A DNA stretch of 64,000 bases. It comes from Dysgonomonas sp. PF1-14. Lineage in GTDB: Bacteria; Bacteroidota; Bacteroidia; Bacteroidales; Dysgonomonadaceae. The notes below the pieces were generated by a model, which ran no database searches, was not told the DNA's origin, and saw nothing but the letters and a program-made list of their open reading frames with translations. Both the position numbers and the translations under genes were made by a program. Below are positions 8,280 to 17,019 of this stretch, one piece after another. Position 1 is the first letter of the stretch. Every line of letters begins with the position of its first letter. The stretch is from NCBI RefSeq assembly GCF_029892965.1, contig NZ_JARXWN010000003.1:370464-434463 (forward strand), given 5' to 3'.

Positions 8280-9155
8280 TTGAGAGACAGCATATCATAT
8301 ATCAGTGAAGTAGTCGATAGTATATCTCCCGATTCGTTGCATCGCGATTCTTTTCCGTCCGGGCCATTGGCCGGAGAGATGACCGGATTTGCCTATCGGA
8401 ATGCTGCCGATTTATATAAAACAGAAACAGTCGAGGTCGATAAATCGCGTCACGAAGGAAACCGTATGCCATTTACCATAGAGCAGACAGACGGTATTTT
8501 CGGTTTGCTTCTTTTATGTTTCCTGTTCTTTACACATATATACAATGGCGGATATACGTTTCTGAAAGATAATATATCCTTGTTATTTGCCTTCGATAAA
8601 AAAGAAAGAATACACAGGCAGGCTACATCGAAAGAAGCCCTGTATAGTTATTTTCTCGTATTTCAGGCTATTGTTCTGGTATCCATTGTTATATATGATA
8701 TATTCGTGGAAACGAATTCATCAGTAGACGGAGTCCGGCGACCATTTGTAACTATATTACTGTTTATGGTGCTCATAGGTTTGTTCTTCGGGATAAAAGA
8801 TTTTATATACCGTATGCTCGGATACGTTTTCGATCAGGGAAAACAGATGGCGATATGGAGACGGATAGGCGTCATTGCAATAGAAATACTCGGTATTCTC
8901 TACTTTATCCCTACGCTGTTGCTGGTATATTCACAGTATTATCACTGGCAGATAATTATTTTCATGATAATATTATTTCTATTAGTTCAAATATTGCTTT
9001 TTTATCAAATAATAATCTTTTTTATCAGAGAAAAATTTAACTTTTTGTATTTGATTGCCTACCTTTGCACCTTTGAAATATTACCGTATATATTTCTAAT
9101 GGTAGGATTGGCTTATTTATATCGAATTGACGTTTTTAACACACTATGGCTTTAA
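8280..9155 (+). CDS. DUF4271 integral membrane protein
   Basis: The longest frame gives 291 residues from a TTG at 8280, with an in-frame TAG nine bases upstream. The C-terminal 220 residues hold about six to seven hydrophobic helices, beginning at GIFGLLLLCFLFFTHIY. They fit the Bacteroidota-only family DUF4271, which is commonly placed before hemD, as here, with a 10-base overlap. Function is unknown. The start is uncertain: a terminator ends 20 bases before the TTG, no promoter is visible in between, and the first 60 residues are polar. ATG codons at 8379 and 8466 are alternatives. Confidence 0.8.
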   Translation: MRDSISYISEVVDSISPDSLHRDSFPSGPLAGEMTGFAYRNAADLYKTETVEVDKSRHEGNRMPFTIEQTDGIFGLLLLCFLFFTHIYNGGYTFLKDNISLLFAFDKKERIHRQATSKEALYSYFLVFQAIVLVSIVIYDIFVETNSSVDGVRRPFVTILLFMVLIGLFFGIKDFIYRMLGYVFDQGKQMAIWRRIGVIAIEILGILYFIPTLLLVYSQYYHWQIIIFMIILFLLVQILLFYQIIIFFIREKFNFLYLIAYLCTFEILPYIFLMVGLAYLYRIDVFNTLWL

Positions 9156-9904
9156 AAGTAAAGAAGATACTAATATCTCAACCTGCACCTGCTACTGAGA
9201 AATCTCCGTACTACGATATTGCAGAAAAATATCATGTACAGATGGATTTCCGTCCTTTCATAAGGGTAGAGGGGCTGGATGCAAAAGAATTCAGACAGCA
9301 GCGTATAAATATACAAGACTATACTGCTATTGTCTTTACGGCAAAAGTAGCGATAGACCATTTCTTTTCCTTGTGCGAAGAATTCAGAATTACGATGCCT
9401 GAAACGATGAAATATTTCTGTATATCAGAAGCAGTAGCTCTGTACCTCCAGAAATATATTGTATATCGTAAGCGTAAAATATTTTTTAGTGCTACAGGTA
9501 AAATGGACGGATTGTCGTCTGCACTGACAAAGCACAATAAAGAAAAATTCCTTGTGCCGGTTTCAGACGTACATACAGAAGATCTTACCGCTGTATTCGA
9601 CGAAAAGAAAGTAGAATATGCAAAAGCTGTCATGTACCGTACTGTAAGCAACAATATTACCGAAGAAGAAATCCAGTCGTATGATATGCTGGTATTTTTC
9701 AGCCCTTCGGGTATTGTATCTTTATTTAAGAATGCACCGAATTTCGAGCAGGGCGAAAGGTCTATCGGATGTTTCGGAGCATCTACAGCCAAAGCAGTCC
9801 GCGATGCAGGCTTAAGGCTCGACTGCGAAGCGCCACTTCCGGGAATGCCGTCTATGACAGCTGCACTCGAAGCATATCTGAAAGAGAACCAGAAGATAAA
9901 ATAA
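9146..9904 (+). CDS. hemD: Uroporphyrinogen-III synthase
   Basis: This 252-residue HemD-type protein cyclises hydroxymethylbilane to uroporphyrinogen III in haem synthesis. The two-lobed fold is suggested by the conserved YTAIVFTAKVAIDHFF near residue 58 and YDMLVFFSPSGIVSLFKNAP plus CFGASTAKAVRDAGL in the second half. HemD is poorly conserved, but these blocks and the length agree. It overlaps the DUF4271 gene by 10 bases and ends before a terminator. Confidence 0.9.
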   Translation: MALKVKKILISQPAPATEKSPYYDIAEKYHVQMDFRPFIRVEGLDAKEFRQQRINIQDYTAIVFTAKVAIDHFFSLCEEFRITMPETMKYFCISEAVALYLQKYIVYRKRKIFFSATGKMDGLSSALTKHNKEKFLVPVSDVHTEDLTAVFDEKKVEYAKAVMYRTVSNNITEEEIQSYDMLVFFSPSGIVSLFKNAPNFEQGERSIGCFGASTAKAVRDAGLRLDCEAPLPGMPSMTAALEAYLKENQKIK

Positions 9905-9930
9905 AAGACTGAAACTGAAATATTGAGAAA

Positions 9931-9961
9931 AAAGCTTAACCTTTGCAGTTAGGCTTTTTTT
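9931..9961 (+). terminator. Rho-independent terminator after hemD
   Basis: AAGCTTAAC at 9932-9940 pairs with GTTAGGCTT at 9948-9956, with one G-T pair, followed by a run of T. Confidence 0.7.
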
Positions 9962-9973
9962 GTATCGGCACTT

Positions 9974-10672
9974 ATGATAATAAACGACAAAGATCTGGGA
10001 AATATAAGGCTTGTGAAAAATGCACGAGCCAGAAAGATCATTGTCAGACGTAAAGATAACTATCTGCAATTAACCCATCCGCCCTCTGTCAGCCTTTCTT
10101 ATATTGAAAAGACAATAGAAGAAATGAAGCCCCGTCTGCTCAAGTTATTAGAGAAAGGAGAGGAGAAAACCATTTTTACTCCCGAAACGCACTTTCGCAC
10201 TTTTAGCTTTAGCCTTAAACTGACGGAAAGTGAATCTACAGGGAACTACTATATGCGGTTAAAAGACGGAATACTATCCATTTCATGCCCTGCCGCAACC
10301 GATTATAAAAATGCTACGGTACAGGTGACGATAAAAGACCTCCTAGAGAAAGCGTTTCGCTACGAAGCAAAGCGGCTGTTTCCGGCAAAGGTAGAAAAGC
10401 TTGCGCAAATACACGGATTCGTATTCACCGGAGTGAAAATAAATAAAAGCCGTAGCAGATGGGGGAGCTGCTCATCTAAGAAAAGTATCAATCTGTCATA
10501 TTATTGTATGTTCCTGCCCGAATATCTGATAGACTTCATTATTTTGCACGAACTATGCCACACCATAGAAATGAATCATGGCGGGCGTTTCTGGGAATTG
10601 TTGGATAAAGTTACCGGAGGCCATGCAAAACGCTTGACCAAAGAATTGAAATCTTACCGTACGACTTGGTGA
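9974..10672 (+). CDS. YgjP-like M48-type metal-dependent hydrolase
   Basis: This 232-residue cytoplasmic protein belongs to the YgjP/DUF45 family. Conserved blocks are SRSRWGSCSSKKSINLSYY near residue 157 and the zinc motif HELCHTIEMNHGGRFW, an HExxH with a third His further on, near residue 193. The family resembles SprT/WLM minigluzincins. A nucleotide pyrophosphatase or peptidase role has been discussed for relatives, but the substrate here is unknown. It has no signal peptide. It starts 12 bases after a terminator and ends five bases before the convergent cdd gene. Confidence 0.88.
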   Translation: MIINDKDLGNIRLVKNARARKIIVRRKDNYLQLTHPPSVSLSYIEKTIEEMKPRLLKLLEKGEEKTIFTPETHFRTFSFSLKLTESESTGNYYMRLKDGILSISCPAATDYKNATVQVTIKDLLEKAFRYEAKRLFPAKVEKLAQIHGFVFTGVKINKSRSRWGSCSSKKSINLSYYCMFLPEYLIDFIILHELCHTIEMNHGGRFWELLDKVTGGHAKRLTKELKSYRTTW

Positions 10673-10677
10673 TCAAG

Positions 10678-11160
10678 CTACTCAGATAGAGATTCTTTCC
10701 CGAAACTCAAAGGAAGCAGGTCTTTCACCGATTCTACTTCATATATCTTACTCTTACCATACATGATCACTTTGATCGGCCTGTCGAAGCGGTTTTCTAC
10801 CTCCACAATTACCTGTCTGCATCCTCCGCATGGGCAACATGGCGTATCTGTAAATTCTCCGTCATGAAATGCTGCTATGGCAATAGCTTCTACGGCTACA
10901 TCAGGATGCTGTGAGTTGGCGGCAAATAGCGTGACACGTTCGGCACACAAGCCCGACGGATAAGCGGCATTCTCCTGATTGTTCCCTGTCGCTATTTCGC
11001 CGTTTGCAAGCAGGGCGGCAGCCCCTACATGAAAGCCCGAATAGGGAGCATAGGCGTTCTGTGTGGCTGTTTTTGCCTTGTCAATAAGTTTTTTTATGCT
11101 TTCTGTACCCTCTTCATAGGTGTAAACGAGTATCTTTGTAGTTAAATTTATATTTTGCAT
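10678..11160 (-). CDS. cdd: Cytidine deaminase
   Basis: This 160-residue enzyme hydrolyses cytidine and deoxycytidine to uridine and deoxyuridine. It carries the zinc site of the tetrameric three-cysteine class: CAERVTLFAA, where Cys binds zinc and Glu is catalytic, and PCCPCGGCRQVI. The substrate loop AYAPYSGFHVGAAALLANG is intact. It is convergent with the YgjP-like gene and divergent from the glucosaminidase gene only about 30 bases away, so the two upstream regions overlap. Confidence 0.96.
   Translation of the reverse strand: MQNINLTTKILVYTYEEGTESIKKLIDKAKTATQNAYAPYSGFHVGAAALLANGEIATGNNQENAAYPSGLCAERVTLFAANSQHPDVAVEAIAIAAFHDGEFTDTPCCPCGGCRQVIVEVENRFDRPIKVIMYGKSKIYEVESVKDLLPLSFGKESLSE
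11131..11138 (+). promoter_or_regulatory. Possible -7 box for the glucosaminidase gene
   Basis: TATCTTTG matches TAnnTTTG and lies inside the 5' end of cdd on the opposite strand, about 55 bases before the glucosaminidase ATG. No good -33 box is visible. Confidence 0.4.
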
Positions 11161-11192
11161 TTTATTACATTTTGAATAAACATCCTAAATAT

Positions 11193-12125
11193 ATGAAAAA
11201 AGTTTGTTACCGTAATATTTCGACTCCACTTATTATATTTTCTTTCCTTGTTCTTTTCCCGTTCGGTTCACTTTTCTCTCAGGCTAAACGATACAAAATA
11301 TATGACGAATATGTAGACACATATAAAGATGTTGCAATCAGTCATATGAAAAAATATAAAATACCGGCAAGTATTACGCTGGCTCAAGGGCTGTTAGAGT
11401 CGGGAGCCGGTAAAAGCGAACTGACACGTACATCGAACAACCACTTCGGCATAAAGTGTCATAGTGACTGGAAAGGAGAAAAGGTATATAAAGCCGATGA
11501 CGGGCCTAACGACTGTTTCAGAAAATATAAAAAAGCAGAAGATTCGTTCGAAGATCATTCGAAATTCTTACTGAGACAACGGTATCAGGCGCTGTTCTCT
11601 CTGAAGATAACAGACTACAGAGGGTGGGCGAGAGGCTTGCAGCAGGCGGGTTATGCTACCGATAAAGCCTATGCAAACAAACTAATCAAGCTGATAGAGG
11701 ACTACGAACTATACAAGCATGATAAAAAAGGACAGAGCAGAGAGGAAATTAAAAATGAAGAGGAGCGTATTATCAAACAATATTATAAGCATACACCATA
11801 TAAAACACATAATCTGATATATGTGATAGCCGAAGATGGCGATACATACGAGGCTATTGCCATAGAATTCGGATTCAAAGTAAAAGACTTGTATAAATAT
11901 AATGAAGTACCGGAAGGATTCCCTTTGAAATCGGGTGACCTTGTATATTTTGAAAATAAAAAGTCGAAAGCCGACAAGCCTTACTACGACCATGTGGTGC
12001 AGGTAGGGGAGTCTATGCATAGTATCTCCCAGAGGTATGGCGTAAAGGTCAAAAATTTGTATAAAATGAACAAAAAAGACTTCGAATATGTTCCCGAAGA
12101 AGGAGATGTATTAAAACTAAGATAA
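11193..12125 (+). CDS. Glucosaminidase with two LysM domains
   Basis: This exported peptidoglycan hydrolase has about 310 residues. I chose ATG 11193, which gives a clean signal peptide (MKKVCYRNISTPLI... to FSQA); an upstream in-frame TTG would add only seven residues. A GH73-type glucosaminidase domain covers about residues 40-165, with the catalytic glutamate in SITLAQGLLESGAGKSEL and the family motif NNHFGIKCHSDWKG. Two LysM repeats follow, near 203-250 and 264-308 (DGDTYEAIAIEFGFKVKDLYKYN; VGESMHSISQRYGVKVKNLYKMN). It probably cuts glycan strands during cell-wall turnover. Confidence 0.92.
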   Translation: MKKVCYRNISTPLIIFSFLVLFPFGSLFSQAKRYKIYDEYVDTYKDVAISHMKKYKIPASITLAQGLLESGAGKSELTRTSNNHFGIKCHSDWKGEKVYKADDGPNDCFRKYKKAEDSFEDHSKFLLRQRYQALFSLKITDYRGWARGLQQAGYATDKAYANKLIKLIEDYELYKHDKKGQSREEIKNEEERIIKQYYKHTPYKTHNLIYVIAEDGDTYEAIAIEFGFKVKDLYKYNEVPEGFPLKSGDLVYFENKKSKADKPYYDHVVQVGESMHSISQRYGVKVKNLYKMNKKDFEYVPEEGDVLKLR

Positions 12126-12165
12126 TAATAATTACAACACAAAACTTGAAAATTAATTTATTGAA

Positions 12166-13053
12166 ATGAAACATTTATTATTGGCATTTGCCTTTGTCGT
12201 GTCGACATTGGGTGCATATGCTCAGGATGACAAAGAAGAATTAGTAGACGGTAAATGGAACCTGAAAGGTGTGACCGGTATCAACTTTTCCCAGACAGCA
12301 ATGAGTAACTGGGCTGCCGGAGGTGAAAACTCATTAGCCGGAACAGCATACCTGAATGGAAGCCTTATTCGTAAAAGTGGAAATTGGTTGTGGTCTAATG
12401 CGCTGGCTTTGGAGTATGGTCTGACAAATACAAAATCGCAGGGAACACAAAAGACCAGTGATAAAATTGATTTTACTACACAGTTGGGTTATACTACCGA
12501 TAATAAGTGGTACTATACAGTAATGGGAGACCTCAAGACGCAGTTTGCCAAAGGATATAACTATCCGAGAGAAGAAGGGGTGAGCTACATTTCGAAATTC
12601 TTTGCTCCGGCTTATTCAAATCTGTCTGCGGGTATCGAGTATCGCCCGAATGCGAATTATTCGGTATATTTCTCACCTGTAGCAGGAAAGTTCACTTTTG
12701 TTCAGGACGATTATCTGTCCGGTATCGGAGCTTTCGGTGTTGATCCGGGCGATAAATTTCGTGCTGAGTTTGGTGCTTACCTGAAAGCCAGAGCGCAAAA
12801 GAAAATTATGGAGAATGTAGAACTGATCTCTACTATAGATTTCTTTACAGCTTATGACAAATCGTTCGGGAATGTAGACGTAAACTGGGATTTACTAATC
12901 AATATGAAGATCAATAAATTCCTGTCGGCTAATATAAACACCACATTGAAGTATGACGATGATGTGAAAAATGTGAAGAAAGACGGTACGATAGAAGGCC
13001 CTAAAGTACAGTTTAAAGAAGTACTTGGAATAGGAGTTGCCTATAATTTCTAA
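12166..13053 (+). CDS. DUF3078 outer-membrane protein
   Basis: A 295-residue protein with a signal peptide ending in AYAQ at residue 20 and alternating hydrophobic strands ending in an aromatic residue (GIGVAYNF), as expected of an outer-membrane beta-barrel. The N-terminal WNLKGVTGINFSQTAMSNWAAGGENSLAG is the hallmark of DUF3078, a family confined to Bacteroidota. Function unknown. It starts 40 bases after the glucosaminidase gene and ends before a terminator, so the two may form one transcript. Confidence 0.88.
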   Translation: MKHLLLAFAFVVSTLGAYAQDDKEELVDGKWNLKGVTGINFSQTAMSNWAAGGENSLAGTAYLNGSLIRKSGNWLWSNALALEYGLTNTKSQGTQKTSDKIDFTTQLGYTTDNKWYYTVMGDLKTQFAKGYNYPREEGVSYISKFFAPAYSNLSAGIEYRPNANYSVYFSPVAGKFTFVQDDYLSGIGAFGVDPGDKFRAEFGAYLKARAQKKIMENVELISTIDFFTAYDKSFGNVDVNWDLLINMKINKFLSANINTTLKYDDDVKNVKKDGTIEGPKVQFKEVLGIGVAYNF

Positions 13054-13078
13054 AAACTCTTTTTAACAATATAGTAAG

Positions 13079-13110
13079 ATGGTATCGGCCGGTTGGGCGG
13101 TACCATTTTT
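13079..13110 (+). terminator. Rho-independent terminator after the DUF3078 gene
   Basis: ATGGTA at 13079-13084 pairs with TACCAT at 13101-13106, with a partly paired GC-rich interior, and a T run follows. Confidence 0.65.
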
Positions 13111-13171
13111 GTTTGTGAGAGTATAATTATTAGAAAAGAAGGTGTTGTTTTTCATGTGAAAGAAAAAAGTA

Positions 13172-13179
13172 TATCTTTG
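13172..13179 (+). promoter_or_regulatory. -7 box upstream of the gene at 13302
   Basis: TATCTTTG fits TAnnTTTG. A TTG at 13145-13147 is 24 bases upstream, longer than the usual spacing, so the -33 box is doubtful. The leader would be about 115 bases. Confidence 0.45.
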
Positions 13180-13301
13180 GAGGCATGTGTCCGGTTGGAG
13201 GTTGAGTAATTTTCTGTCCGGATACAGCTGTAGTAGGACGACAAAAGCTTCTATTGATACGGATATTTATAAAACTCAAATATTACAAAATTCGACTACG
13301 T

Positions 13302-14459
13302 ATGAAGACTTTAAAAACTATTCTTATCCTTATCTTTTTCAGTTGCTATAGTTTTTTAGCTAAGGCTCAATACCATTTCTCATATCCCGCAAAATCAGCT
13401 TCAGAAGTATCTGATGATGATAGAGAAAGAATTATGAGCTCGGTGAAAGAATTGCTGGTAAAAATTGAAAATAAAGCCGACTATGACGATTTCTTAAAAT
13501 CAGATAATATCGAGGTAAGCCGTAATTACTTTAAGTATTTGGGGAATACACTGAGGTTGGATACAATCGCTAAATATTTTCGCCCTCAACTACTAAACCT
13601 ATACAAACTTACAGGTGGCCAGGAATATTATGTCACAATTGCTTGTTACTTGCCAAACAATGATAAGAGCCTTCCGCCGATAATATATGGTATATATAGC
13701 TTTATAGCCTGTCAGGAAGAGAATAGGATGGTTTTTACGTCTCCGATCAAAGTTCGTACAAAGGCATGGAAGACAAAAACTATCGGGGAGATAACCTTTT
13801 GTTATCCGAACGAATTGAATATAGAACGAGCTAATCTTTTTGTAGAAAAAAACAGAAAAATGGCAAAGAGGATGAATCTGCCTCTTGAATCATACTCAGT
13901 ATATGTAACTAATAATTATCAAGAGGTACTGTTTCTACAAGGTATCGACTATTCTTATCCTAACAATGGAACCGTCAATCTGGGCGATATTGTCGGTTCT
14001 AAAGTAATTTTTTCTACGATGGGTAATGAGGATTTTTCACACGATGCTTTACACGTCTATGCCAGAAAGGTGAGAGATAAAATGAATGTTACAGCCGAAG
14101 AAGGACTTGCTTATACTTGGGGAGATGCATATTATGCTGATTCTAATGGTTATATACCCAGTCAGAAAGACCTAATACAAGAACTTAACAGATATATTCA
14201 ATCTCACCCCGATAAATCTCTATTAGATATTTTTACTCAAAATCCACGCATATTCGAGTACAGCAAGAAAATATCTCCTAAGTCAGCCATTTCGGGAGCT
14301 ATATGTGATGAGATAGAACGGATTAAGGGAACAGAGGGTATAATAGAATTATTGCAATGTGGTTCGGGTGACGATAGCTATTTTGAATCTATAGACAAGC
14401 TGTTGGGTATCAATAAAGACAATTTCAATGAAAAGGTATTGCCACTATTGAAGAAGTAA
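13302..14459 (+). CDS. Exported protein with a variant gluzincin-like motif
   Basis: About 385 residues from ATG 13302, which opens a clean signal peptide ending near AKAQ; an in-frame TTG at 13254 is less likely. I do not recognise a named family. Residues 247-251 read HDALH, and 15 residues later comes EEGLAYTWG (Glu266, Glu267). That layout mimics the HExxH...NEGxAxY zinc site of gluzincin peptidases, but with Asp in place of the catalytic Glu. The C-terminus has a helical stretch (SLLDIFTQNPRIFEYSKKIS) like those near such active sites. It is either a variant peptidase or a non-catalytic relative, probably periplasmic. Confidence 0.65.
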   Translation: MKTLKTILILIFFSCYSFLAKAQYHFSYPAKSASEVSDDDRERIMSSVKELLVKIENKADYDDFLKSDNIEVSRNYFKYLGNTLRLDTIAKYFRPQLLNLYKLTGGQEYYVTIACYLPNNDKSLPPIIYGIYSFIACQEENRMVFTSPIKVRTKAWKTKTIGEITFCYPNELNIERANLFVEKNRKMAKRMNLPLESYSVYVTNNYQEVLFLQGIDYSYPNNGTVNLGDIVGSKVIFSTMGNEDFSHDALHVYARKVRDKMNVTAEEGLAYTWGDAYYADSNGYIPSQKDLIQELNRYIQSHPDKSLLDIFTQNPRIFEYSKKISPKSAISGAICDEIERIKGTEGIIELLQCGSGDDSYFESIDKLLGINKDNFNEKVLPLLKK

Positions 14460-15013
14460 AGAAGATAGATGATTGTAATAATGGGACTTTAGTCTTTTCT
14501 CTATCATATTTAAAGAACTTTATCTGTATTTGAAAATACTAAGGCATAAAGAATTGTAAATCAACGAAGCCAATAAGTGGCGCAGACAATAGCGAAAAGT
14601 AATGAAAATTAAAAACAGCGTAAATTGACTCCGCTTCGCTCTGCCGATCGTTACATTCGTTACTTTTTAGTTAAAATAGGGAATTGCCTCCTGCTTTAGC
14701 TGGAGGATAAAAAGGTAAAAGAGGAATGGCTTTAGCCAAAATGAAACTTCGACTAAAGTCGTTTTCGGAAAGGCTAACAACCCACGACTTAAAAGTAGTG
14801 GCAACTAAGGGAAAGTAAAAACAATGAGAAAACGTTACTTTTGTTACATTTTAGTTAAAATTGAGAACTGGTAATATATTTCAACTGCTGATGTACATTA
14901 TTTGCTAAAAGAAAAGATATAAATACACCCAATACTTTAAAAGATAAACTTATCTCTTGCCAATTTACGGAATTGTAGTAATTTTATACAATTAACAACT
15001 TAACCCGAAGAAT
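14460..15013. other. Repeat-bearing intergenic region
   Basis: These 554 bases contain no credible gene. The middle part, 14596-14861, is a dispersed repeat unit listed separately. The final 150 bases are AT-rich and presumably hold the promoter of the DUF4468 gene, but I find no exact TAnnTTTG match there. Confidence 0.6.
14596..14861 (+). repeat. Modular intergenic repeat with hairpin core
   Basis: Two copies of a 28-bp unit (14650-14677 and 14834-14861; each has a GTTAC, a second GTTAC and the end TTTAGTTAAAAT) flank a 156-bp core. The core is a chain of small hairpins: CCTCCTGC/GCTGGAGG near 14690, TGGCTTTAGCCA near 14730, CGACTAAAGTCG near 14750 and CCACGACTT/AGTAGTGG near 14785. AAAGTAATG at 14596-14604 matches the left edge of the 174-bp repeats near 23.3 and 32.5 kb. 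Such hairpin chains resemble REP-type elements known in Bacteroidota. Confidence 0.75.
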
Positions 15014-16189
15014 ATGAACAAGTGTTTTTTAATTACCGTATGTACGTTTTTTGCTCTTCTGGTGAATGCCCAGAATAAATCAGATTATCTTGCAGGAGCA
15101 GTACCGGAGGTAGATGGAAAAGTGGTATTTACGAGATCGATAGCTGTGACAAACCCTATATCCGATGATAATCTGTATACCATTATGGATAAGTGGGCGA
15201 AAGAAAATTATAGCGAAGGCAGGGAAGCCGGACTGACTAACAGGGTATTGCTTTCCAGTCCTGAAGATAAAGATATTGCATGTCAGGGAGAGGAGTATCT
15301 TGTGTTTAAAAAAGGTGCGCTTGTACTCGATCGTGCAAGATTGCTATATCAGCTGATTATAGAAATAGACCGCAACAAATGTGATGTTACTGTACGAAAT
15401 ATAAAATATGATTATCCGGACAGTAAAACACTTCTTCCGGCAGAAGAAATGATTACCGATAAATATGCTTTAAATAAGAAAGGCGATAAGCTGAATCGTT
15501 ATTATGACAAGTTCAGGACTCATACAGTAGACAGTATTAACGCTATCTTCAACAAGATAGATGTATATCTTAACGGAAAAACAACCGGAGGTGCTGTTGC
15601 AGTTCAGCAGCCCGCAGTTGTATCTGCTCCTGTGGCTCCGACTCCTGCTCCGGTACAACAAGCTACACAGCCTGCAAGTGAGCAAAAAAAAGTGGCAGAA
15701 GTGAAGGAAGTTCTTTCCGGAACAGTGATATCTGTAGAGGCTAATACTATTGCAGGATTTAAGAAAGTATCGGCTGATAGAATTCCGTCCAGCCTGTTAA
15801 ATAAAGAATCTCTGATATTGACAGGAACGTATGACCGTCCGAATGCACTCCCTGCTTCTTGGGGTGGTACAACAACATTGTTGGATAAACTGATGGGATT
15901 GAGTGTGATTAAATCATCACAAACAATTAATAATGACCAGACATACACTATCTCTTTCTATACCGAAATGTATAGCGATGCTGTAAAAGAGCTTCTTGGT
16001 ACAACGAAAGGAAATGTGAAGGATAAGATAAAAAGCTTAGGTCTTACACCTGTTTTAACACCATCCGGAGCTCCGGCTTTTTCTGAAGCATGGATGATTA
16101 TAGAATGTAAGAAAGCGGGAGAAATGCCGTCTTCAGGCACTGCCGATAAGACATATCTGGGCGAAATAATAAATGTTTGGACTAAATAA
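15014..16189 (+). CDS. DUF4468 domain-containing exported protein
   Basis: A 391-residue protein with a signal peptide ending in NAQ at residue 20. Residues 25-180 fit DUF4468 (VDGKVVFTRSIAVTNPISDDNLYTIMDKW and the closing RYYDKFRTHTVDSINAIFNKID), a TBP-fold domain found in Bacteroidota. A low-complexity Ala/Pro/Val/Gln linker spans about 196-225. The C-terminal domain (about 235-391) is a second alpha/beta unit without a name that I can give. Function unknown. It is separated by six bases from the SDR gene downstream and may be co-transcribed with it. Confidence 0.75.
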   Translation: MNKCFLITVCTFFALLVNAQNKSDYLAGAVPEVDGKVVFTRSIAVTNPISDDNLYTIMDKWAKENYSEGREAGLTNRVLLSSPEDKDIACQGEEYLVFKKGALVLDRARLLYQLIIEIDRNKCDVTVRNIKYDYPDSKTLLPAEEMITDKYALNKKGDKLNRYYDKFRTHTVDSINAIFNKIDVYLNGKTTGGAVAVQQPAVVSAPVAPTPAPVQQATQPASEQKKVAEVKEVLSGTVISVEANTIAGFKKVSADRIPSSLLNKESLILTGTYDRPNALPASWGGTTTLLDKLMGLSVIKSSQTINNDQTYTISFYTEMYSDAVKELLGTTKGNVKDKIKSLGLTPVLTPSGAPAFSEAWMIIECKKAGEMPSSGTADKTYLGEIINVWTK

Positions 16190-16198
16190 TAAGCTTTG

Positions 16199-16966
16199 AT
16201 GAAAAAGACAGCATTAATAACAGGAGCTACTTCCGGCTTAGGTCGGGCAATAGCTCTTCGTCTGGCAAAAGAAGGATATAATGTGATCATTACAGGCCGC
16301 CGTAAAGAGCGTTTGGCAGAACTGGAAAAAGAAATAGAAGTAAAATACGAATCGAAGGTATATTCCCTGTGCTTTGATGTCAGAGTGTATGACGAGGTAA
16401 AGAAATCGATAGAGAGCCTGCCACAGGAATGGCGCACGATAGATATATTGGTAAACAATGCAGGCCTGGCAGCGGGTTTGGCTCCAATACAGGAAGGTGA
16501 TATTGCCGACTGGGAACAAATGATAGATACCAATATAAAAGGGCTGTTGTATATGACTCGTATCGTTTCACCCGATATGGTTTTACGTAAATCGGGACAT
16601 ATTATAAACATCGGTTCCATTGCAGGAAAGGGCGTGTATCCGAACGGAGCTGTTTATTGTGCTACGAAATATGCTGTAAACGCTCTGCATCAGGGTATGC
16701 GTATGGATCTGTTGCCTTACAATATACGCGTGACGCAGATATGTCCCGGAGCAGTAGAAACGGAGTTCTCCCTTGTTCGTTTCAAAGGAGATCAAGCTCG
16801 TGCCGATCAGGTATATGCCGGCTACGATAATCTGGTAGCCGACGATATTGCCGAAGCCGTACATTATGCAGTATCGCAACCTGCACATGTCAATGTACAG
16901 GATATATTGATTATGCCGACGGCTCAGGCTACGGGTAATATGTTCCATCGGGAAGAGAAGAAATAA
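16199..16966 (+). CDS. Short-chain dehydrogenase/reductase, YdfG-like
   Basis: This 255-residue NADP-dependent oxidoreductase has the classical SDR layout: TGATSGLGRAIA cofactor loop at residues 8-19, NNAG, a catalytic serine in NIGSIAG, YCATK as the YxxxK pair near residue 155, and CPGAVETEFS. The arginines after the first strand (GRRKER) suggest NADP. It resembles YdfG-type 3-hydroxy acid / serine dehydrogenases, though the substrate is inferred. I prefer ATG 16199 over the TTG just before it. Confidence 0.9.
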   Translation: MKKTALITGATSGLGRAIALRLAKEGYNVIITGRRKERLAELEKEIEVKYESKVYSLCFDVRVYDEVKKSIESLPQEWRTIDILVNNAGLAAGLAPIQEGDIADWEQMIDTNIKGLLYMTRIVSPDMVLRKSGHIINIGSIAGKGVYPNGAVYCATKYAVNALHQGMRMDLLPYNIRVTQICPGAVETEFSLVRFKGDQARADQVYAGYDNLVADDIAEAVHYAVSQPAHVNVQDILIMPTAQATGNMFHREEKK

Positions 16967-16989
16967 AGCAAGATCTTTAAGGAAATAGC

Positions 16990-17019
16990 AAACGAGTACA
17001 CCGTTCAGTGCACTCGTTT
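16990..17019. terminator. Bidirectional terminator between SDR gene and terC
   Basis: AAACGAGTACAC at 16990-17001 pairs with GTGCACTCGTTT at 17008-17019 with a single mismatch. Both sides have T-rich continuations on their own strands. The stem overlaps the last codons and the stop of terC. Confidence 0.65.
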
